This document shows positions 40,162-53,779 of a stretch of DNA of 64,000 nt, piece after piece. The notes under the pieces are model-generated. The model did no database searches and was not told the origin of the DNA. It was given only the letters and a program-made list of their open reading frames with translations. The translations under genes and the position numbers were made by a program. Source of the stretch: Cercis canadensis (lineage: Eukaryota; Streptophyta; Magnoliopsida; Fabales; Fabaceae); assembly GCA_003255065.1 (NCBI GenBank), contig QAOA01007198.1:124001-188000 (forward strand), in the 5' to 3' direction. Numbering within the stretch: position 1 is the first letter of the stretch; each line of letters starts with the position of its first letter.

Positions 40162-42849
40162 AGATGAATTTTTTTTTTTAATATGACGACTCGGAGGCTC
40201 TGTTCGATGAAGACATGTAATCAAGTTAGTTGATTTTTGAATATGAAATTTGCTGCACATCGTTGGGAGCTGGAAAAGTCAGGATGATACAAATAAGATT
40301 TTGACTTAATTTGAGAGTTTGGTCATTTGTATATAGTTCAATGTTGCTCGCTTCGTGACTAACAGAGATTATCATTTCATTGGGAGAATAATAATGGTAA
40401 TTGATTGGTTAGAACTGTAGAAGTTGAGCATCCATGAACAGGAATCTTGATTACCCTTTTACTATTCGCAAATATAGGTAAAAATCGGCCAATCAAACAA
40501 TTACCAGCGTATTCAGTACTTGTTCTTAATAGTCAATACTTTTCCTCTTTTGTCCGTTAGAGCTTTGAAACTTTACTGCAGGTTGCACAATCAGAAGAAA
40601 CTCTTCACCCCTAATGAAAGATTTCAACTTGCGATCGTGAAAACAACACAGGCTTTTGCAACCGAGACAATTCTAGTAATCTTGTTAGTGCCTAACCACC
40701 CAAACCATGTAATATTAATTATTAGCCGACAGTTTCTTGCTTGTTACTTTCAGTCACCACACACACACCCCCCAAAAAAAAAAGTCAAGGATAAATAAAT
40801 TAAAAAAAATTATGACTATTTCCACAGTCAAAATGACAAATATCACAGCCTAATTAATATTTAATATATTATTTGACAAATTTACCCCTTAATTATTTAC
40901 CCTACATTAATTGGTTGAGCATAACACACTTCTTTGGCTCTTAATTTTGTAATACGTAGCGAGATTAAATTAGTTCCAAAATGTATACCTTGTAATCTTG
41001 TATAGTTATAAAAGCGTGTGCCGCAACTGGAAAAGCAACAATGGTTGTAATGTAACCTAACACACACAAAGCATTCCCATGTGAATGCATGCAATATTAG
41101 AAATAGTTTTGCTAAACGATTACAAATACATTTGGAAATAGTTTATATTTAACAATTTTACTTTCTTTTGCAGATAGAAATTGAAAGCAACATTTTGATG
41201 TTATTACGCATAATACACTTCTTTTTTGTAAAGTAATTTTCAAAGGAATATCATTATATTAATAGTTTATTTATCTAGTCAGTAGCGACACTTACTCTCC
41301 TGATGAGTGAAATAATTGAAGGTTAACTAAACCCTCTCTACAATTATTTATACAAGCAAACAAATACTTTAGTTCTCAGAAGATACACATGCATATATAT
41401 ATATATATGCATATATATATATATATGCNATTTATTTTATAATTGAATTACAATTTATAATAGTCTTTTCAATTTTGCTATCAATTTTGTTTCGAAGGTT
41501 TTTGTAAGGAAAATTCTTCAACATAAGGTCGAAATTGATTGAAAAACTTCAAAGTTCAATCACCTAATTGAGGATACCGACATTTTTTGGGATCATAATA
41601 CATCAATTTATTCAATAAATATAATAAATAATAGTATTTTCGACACCAATCCTCTTCTAATTTTCGTTACATAAAAAAGGTTAGGTTCTAGTTACTAGTT
41701 TCTCCAATGAATGATCATGATAGGCAAATGTCATAATCAAAATTATTTCCATGAACCACCTGTTAGGTAGGGCAAAAATTTTCTACACTTATAAAATTAA
41801 TCAAAAGAAAATTTAAGAGAAAGAGAGACAAAAAGAACACAAAAATTTTATGTAATTTAAAATAAATCTTTTTACGTCTACTACCACACTAAATTTTCAT
41901 TATATAATGAGAGTTATACATTACAAAAGGTGGCTAACAACCCTTAAATACTAAAAAACTAATTAGTACATTAATATTATTAATGAATAAAAGTATACCA
42001 AAAAAAAAAATACATAAATATCTCCAACTAATAATAATAATAAAATATTAACAATTAGGTTACACAACTAACACCACCCCACACTATAGCTATCACGAAA
42101 TTCCTCTCATAAATGCGATTAAAGCGAGGGACCATTTACGTGTTTAAATTCGTTTAGTAATAGCTCCGTTCGCAATGAACAGTAGTTTCTTTTCCCATTA
42201 TATTAAAGTTTGACTAGAAATACTGTAGGATGGAAATTAGAGAGCTATCTTTTTCATGGAATAGAATATTAAATTATAGAACCTAATAGATGGGCATGCA
42301 TAAATGCTCCATGAACATGCACATGATCTTGTTCCCCCACCCAGCATGTTCAACGAACATTTCCAGTACTACTCGGTCTTGACCTAAAAAGCCTTATATT
42401 CATGAAAGTTAATTTCATTACACATGAGAATTGAAAATGACTGATCATTAACAGGAATCCCAAGAGAAAAAAAAATTGAAAAAATAGAACACCCAAAAGA
42501 TATATATATAGCTACAACAGACAAGCACATTATTGAACTTATTATTAAAGAAAACACTCATACTAGACATTAAGCAAAGATATAGGAAAGCCATGTCTTG
42601 CAAACATAGTGTAAGAGTCATTATTGTTTCTGTACTCATAACTAATAATTCTTAGATATCTCACTTTGTTTTGAAATATTATATATTATAACAAACCATA
42701 ATGATACAGAAATTTAACTATATATTATCCAAACACCCTGCTAATCAAGTTCTTCTGTCTGCTGCAGCTTATCCTTGCTTAAGTTACTAAGCAAACTGGG
42801 CACGACAGTTACAAAGGAGCAGGTCATGGACAGGTAACCACTACCATAT
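40162..42849. other. 3' UTR and intergenic DNA
   Basis: The kinase 3' UTR is followed by AT-rich DNA without a supported gene. A TA/TATGCA microsatellite with an 'n' at 41429 spans about 41393-41428. 42300-42849 is probably 3' flank of the minus-strand Aux/IAA gene. Confidence 0.45.
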
Positions 42850-45354
42850 CTAGCTTCTGTTCTTGCATTTCTCCACGGCTCTTGGTGCTGAAATAAACCC
42901 AAACAAATTTGATAAGAGAAATATTAAAGCTAGTTTGATTACTTTCTACCAAGTAATAAATTAATTAACTATTTTGTTCTGTGAAGAAATTGATACTACC
43001 AAGTCCAATAGCCTCCTTTCCTTTCATGATACGCAGACGCTTGCATGATTCAACAAACATCCTGGTTGACATGAAGACGATTCATCTTAGTGATCATTGT
43101 ATAAGTCTACACTATTTTAACAATTGGATCAAAGAAAAAGCAACAAAACAAGGGGACACTTTGGTTTGGAAATTTTATACAAGCTTCAATGTTTACGGTT
43201 GTTAATTTGTCATACCGAATATAACTTGTCAAAATATTTTCTATATTTTTCTGGAATTTTTGGCGCAGCAATTATAAAATAATATTTTATATTCTGGTTT
43301 ATTAATTACGACAGTAAATGGAAAATTATTTGTGGAAAGAGGAAAACACGATTTTCTATTTCTACAGAACAGAAGGAGACATATAATTTTCTGAGCATAG
43401 TTAATTTCATGTACTTTAATGCTTTAAATTTCTTTGATAAAGACATTCTTGTGAAAGACATTAATTTTTCTTCTATGTTAATTAGTATTTTTGTTTGGAA
43501 AAATGATTATATGGATTATGGAGTAGTAATTGTGGTTTTCTATGCTGCTTTTCCATGCATCCAAATTTGGAAAATCCAATTAGAGAGAATTTATAGTACT
43601 TTTGGTTTGGAAACTTACTCCCAAGGGACATCACCGACAAGCATCCAGTCACCATCCTTGTCTTCATAGGTTGGGACATAGTCGGAGCTGTTTAAGAGAT
43701 CCATCAGCTTGCTCTCATTCATAAAATCCTTCATTCCTTGGGATCCACAATGCCCTTCAATCATCATCATCATCATCATCATCATCAACAACAACAACAA
43801 CAACAACAACAACATTATTATCCTCAATTAATTAATACCACCTCATTCAACTACTTACACCAATTAATTGCCCAAATTTCAACTTTGATTAATTTCATGT
43901 TGTGGGTAATTAATTAAATTTAATTACCTATGGTGAAAGAGCTGAACATGTTGCCTAAGGCATCAGAGAGGTCTTGGTAACTCTTGTACATCTTCAAGTC
44001 TACTTTGCGGAGGTAAGGTGCTCCATCCATGCTCACTTTCACGAAGCTTCCATTACCATTCCCATTAGGGCTTCCTTTCTCGCTCTCTTCTCCGCTGCTG
44101 CTCTTTTGCACTGATAAAATGTTCTTCCGGAACGATCGCACTGGTGGCCAACCCACCACTTGCGCCCTACTTCAAATTGCTCACCCGTTAATATTATGTA
44201 TGAATTATAGTTTATTATAACTGAAAGAATATATATATATATATAGGAAGAATTAATTGTTTCTATTATTCTAGTAATCATATATATATATATATACATA
44301 TGCCAATCTTCTTTCTGTATATCTTTTATGATTCGTAACATATTAAGCCACTAACTATTATGCATGTACTGTGGAAACGTCAAACTTTATATATATATAT
44401 GTATTGACTTGCATCGCTACTGCATACTCATGAGTATCTTAACTAATGGATAGTACACGATAAAATGATCGAGGGAAGCAGTTATTATCCTATAACAGTT
44501 GGACAAGAAAAGTATTAATCTTAATAACGGGCGCCACCAGCGTTGTCCTCAAAACAAGTCAAATAAGAAAGATTATTGGTTCCCCTAGCTAGGTAAACTA
44601 TATAATTTAATTATCACCACCAGAGAAAAGATTTCTAGCTAGCTCGATATATATTATTAATCTGTACGTGAAGAAAAAACAAGGATTTATCTCATCTCCC
44701 CCCTTCTCTCTCACGAGCGTTTGTTTTAGTACTCTATTTCATTATTTACCCGTCGATCTTTCATGATTCTCAGCCCCTTAATTCCCCTCCCCTTTCCGGC
44801 TCCCTCTTTGTCATACACCCAGAAACACTCACATATATGCTTAAGCCTGCAGCTTAACCCTAAGGATGCCATAATTAAGCAAGGGCTACATGCTTGTATT
44901 GTTCTATATATACATGCATATATATATATATATATAAATAAAAAGATGCATGATATGGTTTAAAAAAGTAAAAAAATGAAGAAAAGCAGAAAATAAAGAG
45001 GTAGAGGTGAGTTAATTATTACTTGGGGGGAGGTTTGGCTGGATCAGCGGGGAGAAGGGTCTTCTCCTTAGGAAAATTGTTGGAGTTGTCATGAGTTGGA
45101 TCTGGTGCTCCTGCAGCTCCACCACCTCTGGCAATAGCATGGCCTTCCTTGGAAGAAAAATTAAGCATCAAATCCACAGTGGTAGTCGACTCATCATCAC
45201 TAGTTTCAGTCTCAGAGAAACCTCTCTTCCTTACCACTTGATCTCCAACTCCAACTCCAGCTTTCTTAGCTCCATTTCCAGGCAATCCCAACCTCAGCTC
45301 TGTTTCCTCAAAACCCATCTTCTCCTTCTTCACACAAACGACACCTTCCATCAA
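42850..45354 (-). CDS. Aux/IAA repressor, IAA7/IAA14/IAA17 type
   Basis: A nuclear repressor that binds ARF factors and recruits TOPLESS; auxin promotes its SCF-TIR1 degradation. Five exons on minus: 45023-45354, 43928-44166, 43619-43754, 43000-43061 and 42850-42887. All are GT-AG and in phase, giving 268 residues. Domain I has the EAR motif TELRLGLPG (18-26). Domain II, the degron, is VVGWPPVR (114-121), built across intron 1. The PB1 domain (III/IV) starts [18 protein letters not shown], continues through [20 protein letters not shown], and ends [10 protein letters not shown] with a Lys/Arg-type nuclear signal (KRLRIMKG). The [18 protein letters not shown]-type tail places it with IAA7/14/16/17 rather than IAA1-4. 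The start could also be the second Met. A divergent IAA1-4-type gene lies 7.5 kb away. Confidence 0.95.
43760..43813. repeat. ATC/AAC trinucleotide microsatellite in Aux/IAA intron 2
   Basis: About nine TCA units followed by about nine AAC units, immediately next to the acceptor of exon 3 on the minus strand, where it forms part of the polypyrimidine-side intron sequence. A likely polymorphic marker. Confidence 0.9.
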
Positions 45355-48300
45355 TCAATTCAATTCAATTTTCACTTTATCACTCTTTCTCTCTCTAAGC
45401 ATTCAGTGGTGTTTTGTTTGTTCTGTCTAGCTTTGTAAATAATAATAATAATAATAGTGGGTGGGGAGGGGACGCTGTTCAAGATCAAGATCAAGATCAA
45501 AGAGGGGAATAAAGGAAGAAAGGGAGGGTGCTTTGCGGGGCGTGGTGGGCATTAATACAAGGACGGATGGGGTTCTTTGTATTTTTCTTCTGTTTTGGCA
45601 GGAATGGCTTCCTGACACGTAGCGGAATGTGTGAGCTGGACTTTTCCGAGCTTGCTGGGATAGGTGACGACAAGCTGATGTTATCTTCCTATGATTGTTC
45701 AGTGGAACAAGTGGAAGTGGACACCCCATGTTGCGCCTGCTTACCTTAACCCATGTTATCTTCTTTTTAATTTTTATTACTCCTAGGGTTTCATCAATTC
45801 ACACTAAAAACATATACATTCCAAATAATGTAAATATCCCTCTTTCTATTACCCCTGAAATATATCGAACTCATATATTTGGTTTATATATCTCTTTTAA
45901 TTTTAATTTAATAACTCTAAAAAGAAAAGTGAATGTTACGCTTTTTTTTTTGTATTGTTAAGATCAGCAGTGTTATATATATGTATATAAACCATATGTA
46001 TTAACTGAAATTTCTTTAGTAAAATGCAATAGAAGACAAAATTCACATGATTGAACAAGTGAAAGTCGTACTTTAATTTTCTAGTAACACAAACCACACG
46101 TCATCCAATACAATAATTGATGTCTGGTAATTAAAACAATGCATGATGTGTATATATATTTTCCCTCCTTAAGTTTATTTCTTTGCAGGTGTCATATATA
46201 TTAGTTACCAGATGATGGCTTCAACGTAACTTGCCATTTTAAATGGAGGAAAAGAATAATAAACCTTACTCATACTCACTCATCCAACAAAATAAATTTT
46301 GCATTATAATTCTAAATATCTTTGGATTTGGCAACACAGATTATCATGGACGTCTTTGGATCTATGCATGATACACCTAGGATCAATGAGTTTTCTAATT
46401 AACTCGAGGAGTTCACTTCCCAAGTGGACTCGTGGAGACTTGAAAAACTGATTGCACCCAAATTATGACATTTTTTCTGCATCAATTTTCTATGCAGTTG
46501 ACCCAGTTCAGTTCTCTGCAATAATATTAAGCTTGGTTTAACACAAAGCGAACTGTGCTAGCTAGCTTGAATTATCAAGTAGATTAGCAATTTATAAGAC
46601 ACGGTATACATATTAAATCAGCATATATAACTGAAAGTGACGATTCTTGAATTCTAAGGAAGGCAAGAGGATTTTTGTTCTAGCCCTTACTTGAACATAA
46701 GTATCTGTGATGGTCCCTAATAGTCCATAAATCTAAATCTATGGCTGGGAGTAATTGTCAAACTTAATGTGTTGGTTCAGTCATAAGCAGGACTCGTCGC
46801 CTATTAAGAACCATGGAGTTCAGATTCATGTTCTGTGGTACAAGACCAAATCAACCAGAAAGCTAGCTAATTACAGTTGAAAAACATGCTTCTGTGTTTT
46901 AAGTTTCTTCATGAATACCCTAAGGTTTTAACCCTATTTATGAAGAAATCATGCTCTTCTATGAACCTAATTTGTTAGGAGTTAGGCAATGGGGCTAACT
47001 TCTTTTTTGTGCTTTATTCAGTTTTTGTGAGGAAATTACATTCCTAGATGCAGTGCCAGAATACTTTAGACAAAGCTAAAAGCTTATGTTGGGTTGTGCC
47101 CTTATGCGATGGTGTTAAAGGTGGTTCGCCAAAAGAAATTGTGGGAACAAAAGCAGATATAGATGTGCAATTATTTGACAGGCACACTTAACTGTTTGTG
47201 CAATACAAGATACGTGGTGTTGATCTGTGAGATATTGCTTCAGAATTGCACGCACACATGGTGTCCACGTTCACCAATTTGCAAAATATGCACCCTCCCT
47301 TCAACATCTAGAGGGCTATACCAATGAAATTGAAGATATCGTCAAAGATTTTCTTACCTAAGTGAGACCGTGTTAGTCTGTTAGAGACTGTACGCTGGTG
47401 ACACACCACCTTTTATTTAGTTAGTTTTCAGATACCTAATCATGAATTAATTTGCTTATGGCCTTAATTTGTGGGATATCACATCATAAATCATATCATC
47501 TAAATGAAGTTTTTTGAGTCCATTAAACTTGTCTACTTGATAAGAAAACTAACAAACGTTTATTATAATTTTTTAAAAAAGAATTTCATGGCTCCAACGC
47601 GGTGGCTAGCTAGTAGCTAGGAATCAAATGTGAAATGAGAAGGAGGGAATACCAAAAATACAAAAAAAGAGTGAAGAGTGTAGGAAGAAATGGTCAGCTG
47701 GCAGCTGATTTTCCCTCTTGCGTTCCCCGACCCCTCAAATTGGGTATTGTGAAGAGAAGGGTGAACTGAAGGTATATATGTGGGTCCCAAGTGTAACAGA
47801 GGCATGTGGTAAGATTCATTGGCTAGAGGGAAGAAGTGTGAGGGCCCACCAAAGAGGCCATGTGAGTTTGTTGGCCGTATGTAGCCCTAAGTGTCAAACC
47901 CTATCCCATGTGCGCCGCTGCAGGGCACCCCACTCACTCCCTTGAGTCCTTCACCCCTTCAACCCACTCACACTCACTCTTTCCAATCTTTTATAATTTT
48001 TACATTACATACATAGAACAACAACTATTCCAGGAATAAATAATGCTCTTCCGAATAGAAACTCTCCTTCACACCCTCATTCACTTTCACTTATATATTA
48101 CCTAATCTCAAATATGATAATCACAATGAAGTTGCACCAATATTTTCACACCAACGATTGCCAAACAAGAGAATCACAATTGGAAAGGGCGGTTTAGGAG
48201 TGGAGGAAGAGAGAGACACATCGTACCATCTTCATCAGTGATCGATCATTATAGACCAATAATCATTTATTTCCCTTTATTCTGAGTGGAAATAATTGTT

Positions 48301-51300
48301 CAATGATTATTGATCAGAGATATTGCTAGTTTATTCACAGGGCGGTGGTTAACTAAAAGGTGAAGGTCTATTAGAAAGAATAAAAATTAGAGGTCAGAGG
48401 GTCTCAGGGGCTACGATCGAGCAGATAAACCCAAAACAGAAAGTGGTCAACGAAGTTTTAACAAAACAAATCACATATTATTGCTGCTATAGACCTATTA
48501 GCCTAGAACTTTCTAAGCCATTTGCTCATAATTAAACTCTCGTTTTTCAATGTGTTAAAAGTTGTTGTTTTCTTGGATCTTGATATCAGATCCAATGGTG
48601 CTTTCGTTGAGCTCCTTGACAAAGTGCAAATTCGTTTCTTTTCTTACCAAAAATGTACACACAGTGATAAAGCTTCCCTCTCTTTCATGATGTATATCCT
48701 CCTCCAAATATTCTGAGATTTCCATGGTTTTGTCAATGTTTCACATTCGTTTCTGTCAGTGCTGCACATGCCATTCGTTTAGGCACTAGGGTCGGCTTGC
48801 TATGTATGTCGATTTGAGTTATGTGGTACACTACACTCATTATTTCACATCCCTAACTAATTTTTTTTATTAGATGCTACACAGAGTAATCCGAAATCAC
48901 ATTATCAAAGTGAGCTGCTTTTATGAACAAAGAATTTAGATCTTCTTTTCTGGCAGACTTCTGAAACATAATTGCTTCTAGGTAGATCAAAAGCGACAAT
49001 AGATTTTACCTAGTCCGATATGTTTCCTGATTTATATTGCAATAGAAATGATAAAATAAAAAGTAACGAGAAAGGAATACATGCAAGATATCTGAAGTGG
49101 TTTGGTTCACTGGTAAAACTGGTGCGGAGGTTCAGTATAGAAAAGAACAATTAATGAACATGACTATATCATGTTTAATATTATGTAAATGGATAATTTT
49201 GCAGTTTGACTATTTTTTTTTTCCAAAATTCAAGAGAATTACCAATTGATTAAGAACTGTATATTGTAATTAATTAAAGTAATTGGATTTAAAGTCTATG
49301 TTGATATTTCTGTAATACTATTAAAAATATCAAGAAATATCTGCCTAGCTAGAGGAATACCTTTCAAAATTTGATTGTAGTTTTCCATCAAGCATGACTA
49401 AGACTACTTCATGCGTTGAGATAGATAGTTTAAAACTCATTATTTCCTGTACACTTGATCTTAAGCAAGTGAAATAAATGTTCTGATAATTGAGTAAAAA
49501 TGACATCTTGAGTGCAGACCCAGGAGGCATTGAATGATACCTATCCACAGTCACCCATAAACCAAGGCAATGCTCCGCAGAGTAAGAAATGGGGGCCATC
49601 TCAAGGAATTATGCAGGTTTGTGCCTAGTCCTAACTTCTGCTAATTAACAAAGTGCTAAAACTTTCCATTTTCTTGTCAATGAAATTTAAGATTTGGGGT
49701 GGTCAACTTCAGTGTTCTACATGTGTTAGAGGCTGCCACCTTTTTCATTGTTGGTTTGACATACACTCTGACTTCCACCCCATCAAGGGCACAAACACAT
49801 GAAATGAAAGTGGTGAGTCAAAGTCAACATTTACGTTTAGCCATTTTATCACTTACTTCGGTAAGAAGATATCTCAGAACTCAAGCATTAGGTATTTTTA
49901 TTTCAGATCCTAAATTAATTGAATAAACTAATAGATGAGGTTAATTTACATGAGAATATGATTGCAAGTGCAATTAACCCAAGTTTTTGCTAGGATAAAA
50001 GGTGCAATGTATTACGCATATCTTTATATATGAATACGTTTTAGCTCCATTCATTTCTCCCATTGTTTCAAACAAAACAAACGTGTATAATAAGCTTAAT
50101 TATGACTCATTTAGTCCATTATATATATTACGTAACTCTATTAATTATGACTTAGCAGCTCCTTTAAAATGTGTCTCTATATTGCTGGGTCCATTAACCT
50201 TTTTCCTTTTCCCTTTGCTTTGTCTATTTGCTATTTTTTTTTTTCTTTTGGTGGGGGGTGCATGGGGTTCTAATAACTTGGATTCGAGTGTGAAAACTAC
50301 AAGGCAAGCCAAATCGTAGCTTTAACAATTCAGCTCAAATCAAAAGCAAGACTGGCATTGCATCGATCCTTGCTTAATTGTCTGTCTCTGATGCTGTGCT
50401 ATTGATATGATTATCGCAAAAGAAAGTGCATTGATAGCATTTGCTGAGCGATAGCATAGACGGCCAAAACAATCAATCACATGGAACACTTAGCATCAAA
50501 GGGAACAAGGAAGCAATGAAGGTGTGGGAGTGGGGACTAACTCTTTTAGCCTACGTAAAATTTGGCCTTCCTTCCCTTCCTCCTTTTAACATCTAATAGG
50601 TTCTAATTCTATCACCCACGTGTGGCTCAAGGCCCACATTTCACCATCAACATTAAACACGTCACACGTGTGTACTCTGATTTGAGATGCTGCTAGTCTG
50701 CTACTACTATGGTTCCCATGACCTAATCACCTTCTAATTTTCTCAAGCATTTATTATGCATAAAGTTGCAAGACCTTACCATTTGACTTCTACAATCCTA
50801 CCTAGTAGTTCTTTCACAAAAAGGGAGAGAAAAAACAAATGAGTGACTCTCCTAAGTTTGAATAACATTTTGCCCACAAAGCCATTCTCCATTCGGACCA
50901 TTCCCCAGTGTTTTCCATGCACGTTACATATAGCCTCAGAATAGTTTGGGAACAAGCTATAGGACTGGATCCAAAAATTTTTACTGTGGGATCTAATAAT
51001 GGAGTGACAGAAAAACTAACGAACGCAGGGCGAAACAATTAGATGTATCACTGACACTCTTGTTTGTGTTGTTATTCAACTTTGACGGGAGAAAAAGATT
51101 ATGGTCCTAGCTTTGTGTCCATTGGTGCAATTCCAAGATAAGTGAGCTGGACCCAGAAAATAATGCCTCTGGTTTTATTATCAGGAATGGTGTCTGAGTT
51201 GTGATACTTTTGTTTACCCCGTTGGCTATTCTTTCTCTTCTTATCAACTAAACGAAACCTACATCTATCATCCATCTATATATGAGTTAGTTTTTGGAGT

Positions 51301-52665
51301 TGCTTGCTTGTGGATTTCTTTTGTGGTCCAAACTATAAATGAATAGCTAGTTTCTATACGATAATACTCTAGTGAGTTTTGTGATGGAGATGCACTAGTC
51401 AAGCTAAGGGAAAATTTAGAAGATTAAATTGAAATAAAAAATAAGGTCAACTTTAAAATACCTTCAATAATTAAAAAAATAAGGTCAACTCTTAAAGAGT
51501 TACATATTCAATGTGCTGCTCTACAGAGCAAAAAACAGAATCAGATATATACTATTTTTTTTTAACCATACTCAGATAATCTCGTATCAATTCCATGTAT
51601 ATGATATGCCAATATTTTGACAAAGACATATCGAAATATTTGACCCTAAAGTTAAAAAAATAAAATATAATATATTAATTTGTTGGTCTATTCCTGTCAT
51701 ATATTTCATTTTCTTTTCTTCAATGTATTACACTCTTATATAAAAAATAATAATAAATTTGATCTAATTAAAAAATTGTTAAAAAAATGGAATAAAAACT
51801 GCATTCATGAGACTTGGCATTGCGCATTGCATTCACGAGGCTTTTACCGAAAATATAATGTAGATAAAAGATAAACTATACAATTCCTAAGAAAATAATG
51901 TTTAAAAAATATTTTTAAATTTTTCGGCATTAATGCTTCATTAACAAAAAAATATATTTTTCTTCATCGGAATTTTCATTCAATATGAGAATAATGATTT
52001 CCAATCATATAGATACCGATTATTGTTCAATATATAATTGAGGAATAAAAAATTATAAATAAATGTTTTATAAAGAATTTATGTGAATGGTTTTGCAAAA
52101 CAAATACTTTTCGAAGACAATATCATTATTACTACATTTTATTTATGTAATTCAGGATGGGTGAGCATGCACATGCAATCCCACATGTCATTTACCCACA
52201 GACCACAATCTATTCGCATTTAAGTTCTCTCACTCTCAGTCACAGATAACATCAACCCACATGGTCATGCCCATCCAATGAACGACATCCACGTGGGACC
52301 CGCCCCCTCTCACATGGGCTTGTTCCTCGTGATCCAACGCTCCTGGATTCACTCCTAAAATCCAACAACCCAAATCTCAGCCGTCCATTATTCGTGGTCC
52401 ACGGTCTTCATTACTATTGGCTGTGCTTGTTCCTCCTTTGTCCCCTTCCCATTCGACAAGCTACTTTTTGATGTCTTTCATGTGACCGGCACTCATATCT
52501 GTAGTTGCCAACCTCCATCCACGCGCTCGTTCAATGAAAATCAGAGTTTGTGGAAATGTGATTGGTGCGCGAGAAGCGCGTGTCGTAGGAGCAAGTGGTA
52601 TGTTATTGAATTCATGCACCGGGAGAATAAGTGAGCTAGATGTTGTCCCCTCAATGATGTTGCTC
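45355..52665. other. Intergenic region between the divergent Aux/IAA genes
   Basis: About 7.3 kb shared upstream DNA. The part nearest 45355 is a CT-rich 5' leader with an AAT microsatellite (about 45438) and GATCAA repeats. No complete gene is seen. Auxin-element hexamers TGTCTC occur at 50172-50177 and 50383-50388 and its complement at 48213-48218; G-box cores occur near 50624, 50666 and 52291. These short words may be chance. An exon-like block at 49518-49616 is listed separately. Confidence 0.5.
49518..49616 (+). other. Possible orphan exon, unidentified
   Basis: A 99-bp open block lies between an acceptor-like GTGCAG and a donor-like GTTTGT. It reads TQEALNDTYPQSPINQGNAP then QSKKWGPSQGIMQ, Gln/Pro/Ser-rich and GC-richer than its surroundings. 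I do not recognise the family, and no neighbouring exons could be joined. It could be a relic of a gene or chance. Confidence 0.25.
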
Positions 52666-52671
52666 TATAAA
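52666..52671 (+). promoter_or_regulatory. TATA box of the IAA1-4-type gene
   Basis: CTCTATAAAATTG is a good TATA context about 200 bp before the start codon, implying a start near 52697 and a leader of about 170 nt that is CT-rich at its beginning. Confidence 0.55.
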
Positions 52672-52866
52672 ATTGATGTGCTTTCTTCTCATTCTCAATT
52701 CATACTCTTCATCATTCATCATCTATTGGTTCTAACTTGTCCAAGAAAATTCATTGAAGGCCGTTTTGAATTTTGGAATTGGAAGGCAAAGTGGTAAGAG
52801 GCAAAAAGTTAGAACTATTGTGATTGTGGGATTAAGCAAATATTATAGAGATAAAGCAGCAAAGAA

Positions 52867-53779
52867 ATGGAAAAGTCAATGGGGAAATATCAAAGTGAGC
52901 TGAATCTGAAGGCCACAGAGCTAAGGTTGGGATTACCCGGAAGCCATGAGCCTGAGAAACGTTCATGCACTAGTAATAGTGTTAGAAGTAACAAGAGATC
53001 TTCACCTGAAAGCAGTGAAGAGGAGTCTATAAACAAAAGTGATGAAGAACAAGAGAGTGCCCCACCTGCAAAGTAAGTGAATATTGATTAATTGTTTTGA
53101 ATAATAATAATAATTGGTGATGCTTATATAATGAATTAAAGTGATGATATTGATGAAATGGTGATGCAGGGTACAAGTAGTCGGATGGCCACCAATCCGA
53201 TCTTACAGGAAGAATGTTCTTGGTCATGAGCATGGTGATGGGTCTGGAAAGTACGTGAAAGTGAGCATGGCTGGTGCACCTTATTTGAGGAAGATAGATC
53301 TCAAGGTCTACAAGACCTACCCAGAACTCCTCATGGCCTTGGAAAACATGTTCAAGTGCACATTTGGTAAGATTAATTAACAATATATACACTTTCTTCA
53401 TCACCAATTCATTTCTTGGTCATAACAAAGATAAATAAATAAAGGAAATTAATTTTGTGTTCATTTTGGATCTTGCAGGCGAATATTCAGAAAGGGAAGG
53501 TTACAATGGATCTGAATATGCTCCTACTTATGAAGACAAAGACGGTGACTGGATGCTCGTTGGAGATGTTCCATGGGAGTAAGTTCCAGATCTCCCTTTT
53601 CTTTTCTTTTCTTTTTTTGAAAAAAAAGGAGTTTTTGATCTGCACTCTATAATTGTCCTAATTTATCAACATCTTATGGAGCTGTTTGTGGTTATGTTTA
53701 TTGCAGTATGTTCATGTGCTCCTGCAAGAGGCTGAGAATCATGAAAGGATCAGAAGCAAAGGGCTTGGGTTGTTTATGA
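52867..53779 (+). CDS. Aux/IAA repressor, IAA1/2/3/4 type
   Basis: A short-lived auxin-response repressor. Four exons: 52867-53072, 53170-53366, 53479-53578 and 53707-53779, all GT-AG and in phase, giving 191 residues, about the length of Arabidopsis IAA3/IAA4. Domain I carries TELRLGLPG (17-25), the TOPLESS-binding EAR motif. Domain II is [13 protein letters not shown] (from 72), spanning intron 1. The PB1 domain runs from [20 protein letters not shown] through [20 protein letters not shown] to [20 protein letters not shown]. The abrupt GCL end, without the long basic tail, is typical of the IAA1-4 clade. KR and [12 protein letters not shown] (about 60) form the bipartite nuclear signal region. 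It is transcribed away from the IAA7/14/17-type gene. Confidence 0.95.

Noticed and set aside
41393-41428. TATGCATATATA palindromic array
   Set aside because: Simple TA-rich microsatellite next to an 'n'; its hairpin potential is expected from composition.
45427-45749. Overlapping frames upstream of the IAA7/14/17-type gene
   Set aside because: They lie in the low-complexity leader/promoter with microsatellites and show no conserved features.
50814-51038. Minus-strand frame in the Aux/IAA spacer
   Set aside because: No domain or splice context; Ser/Pro-rich chance frame.
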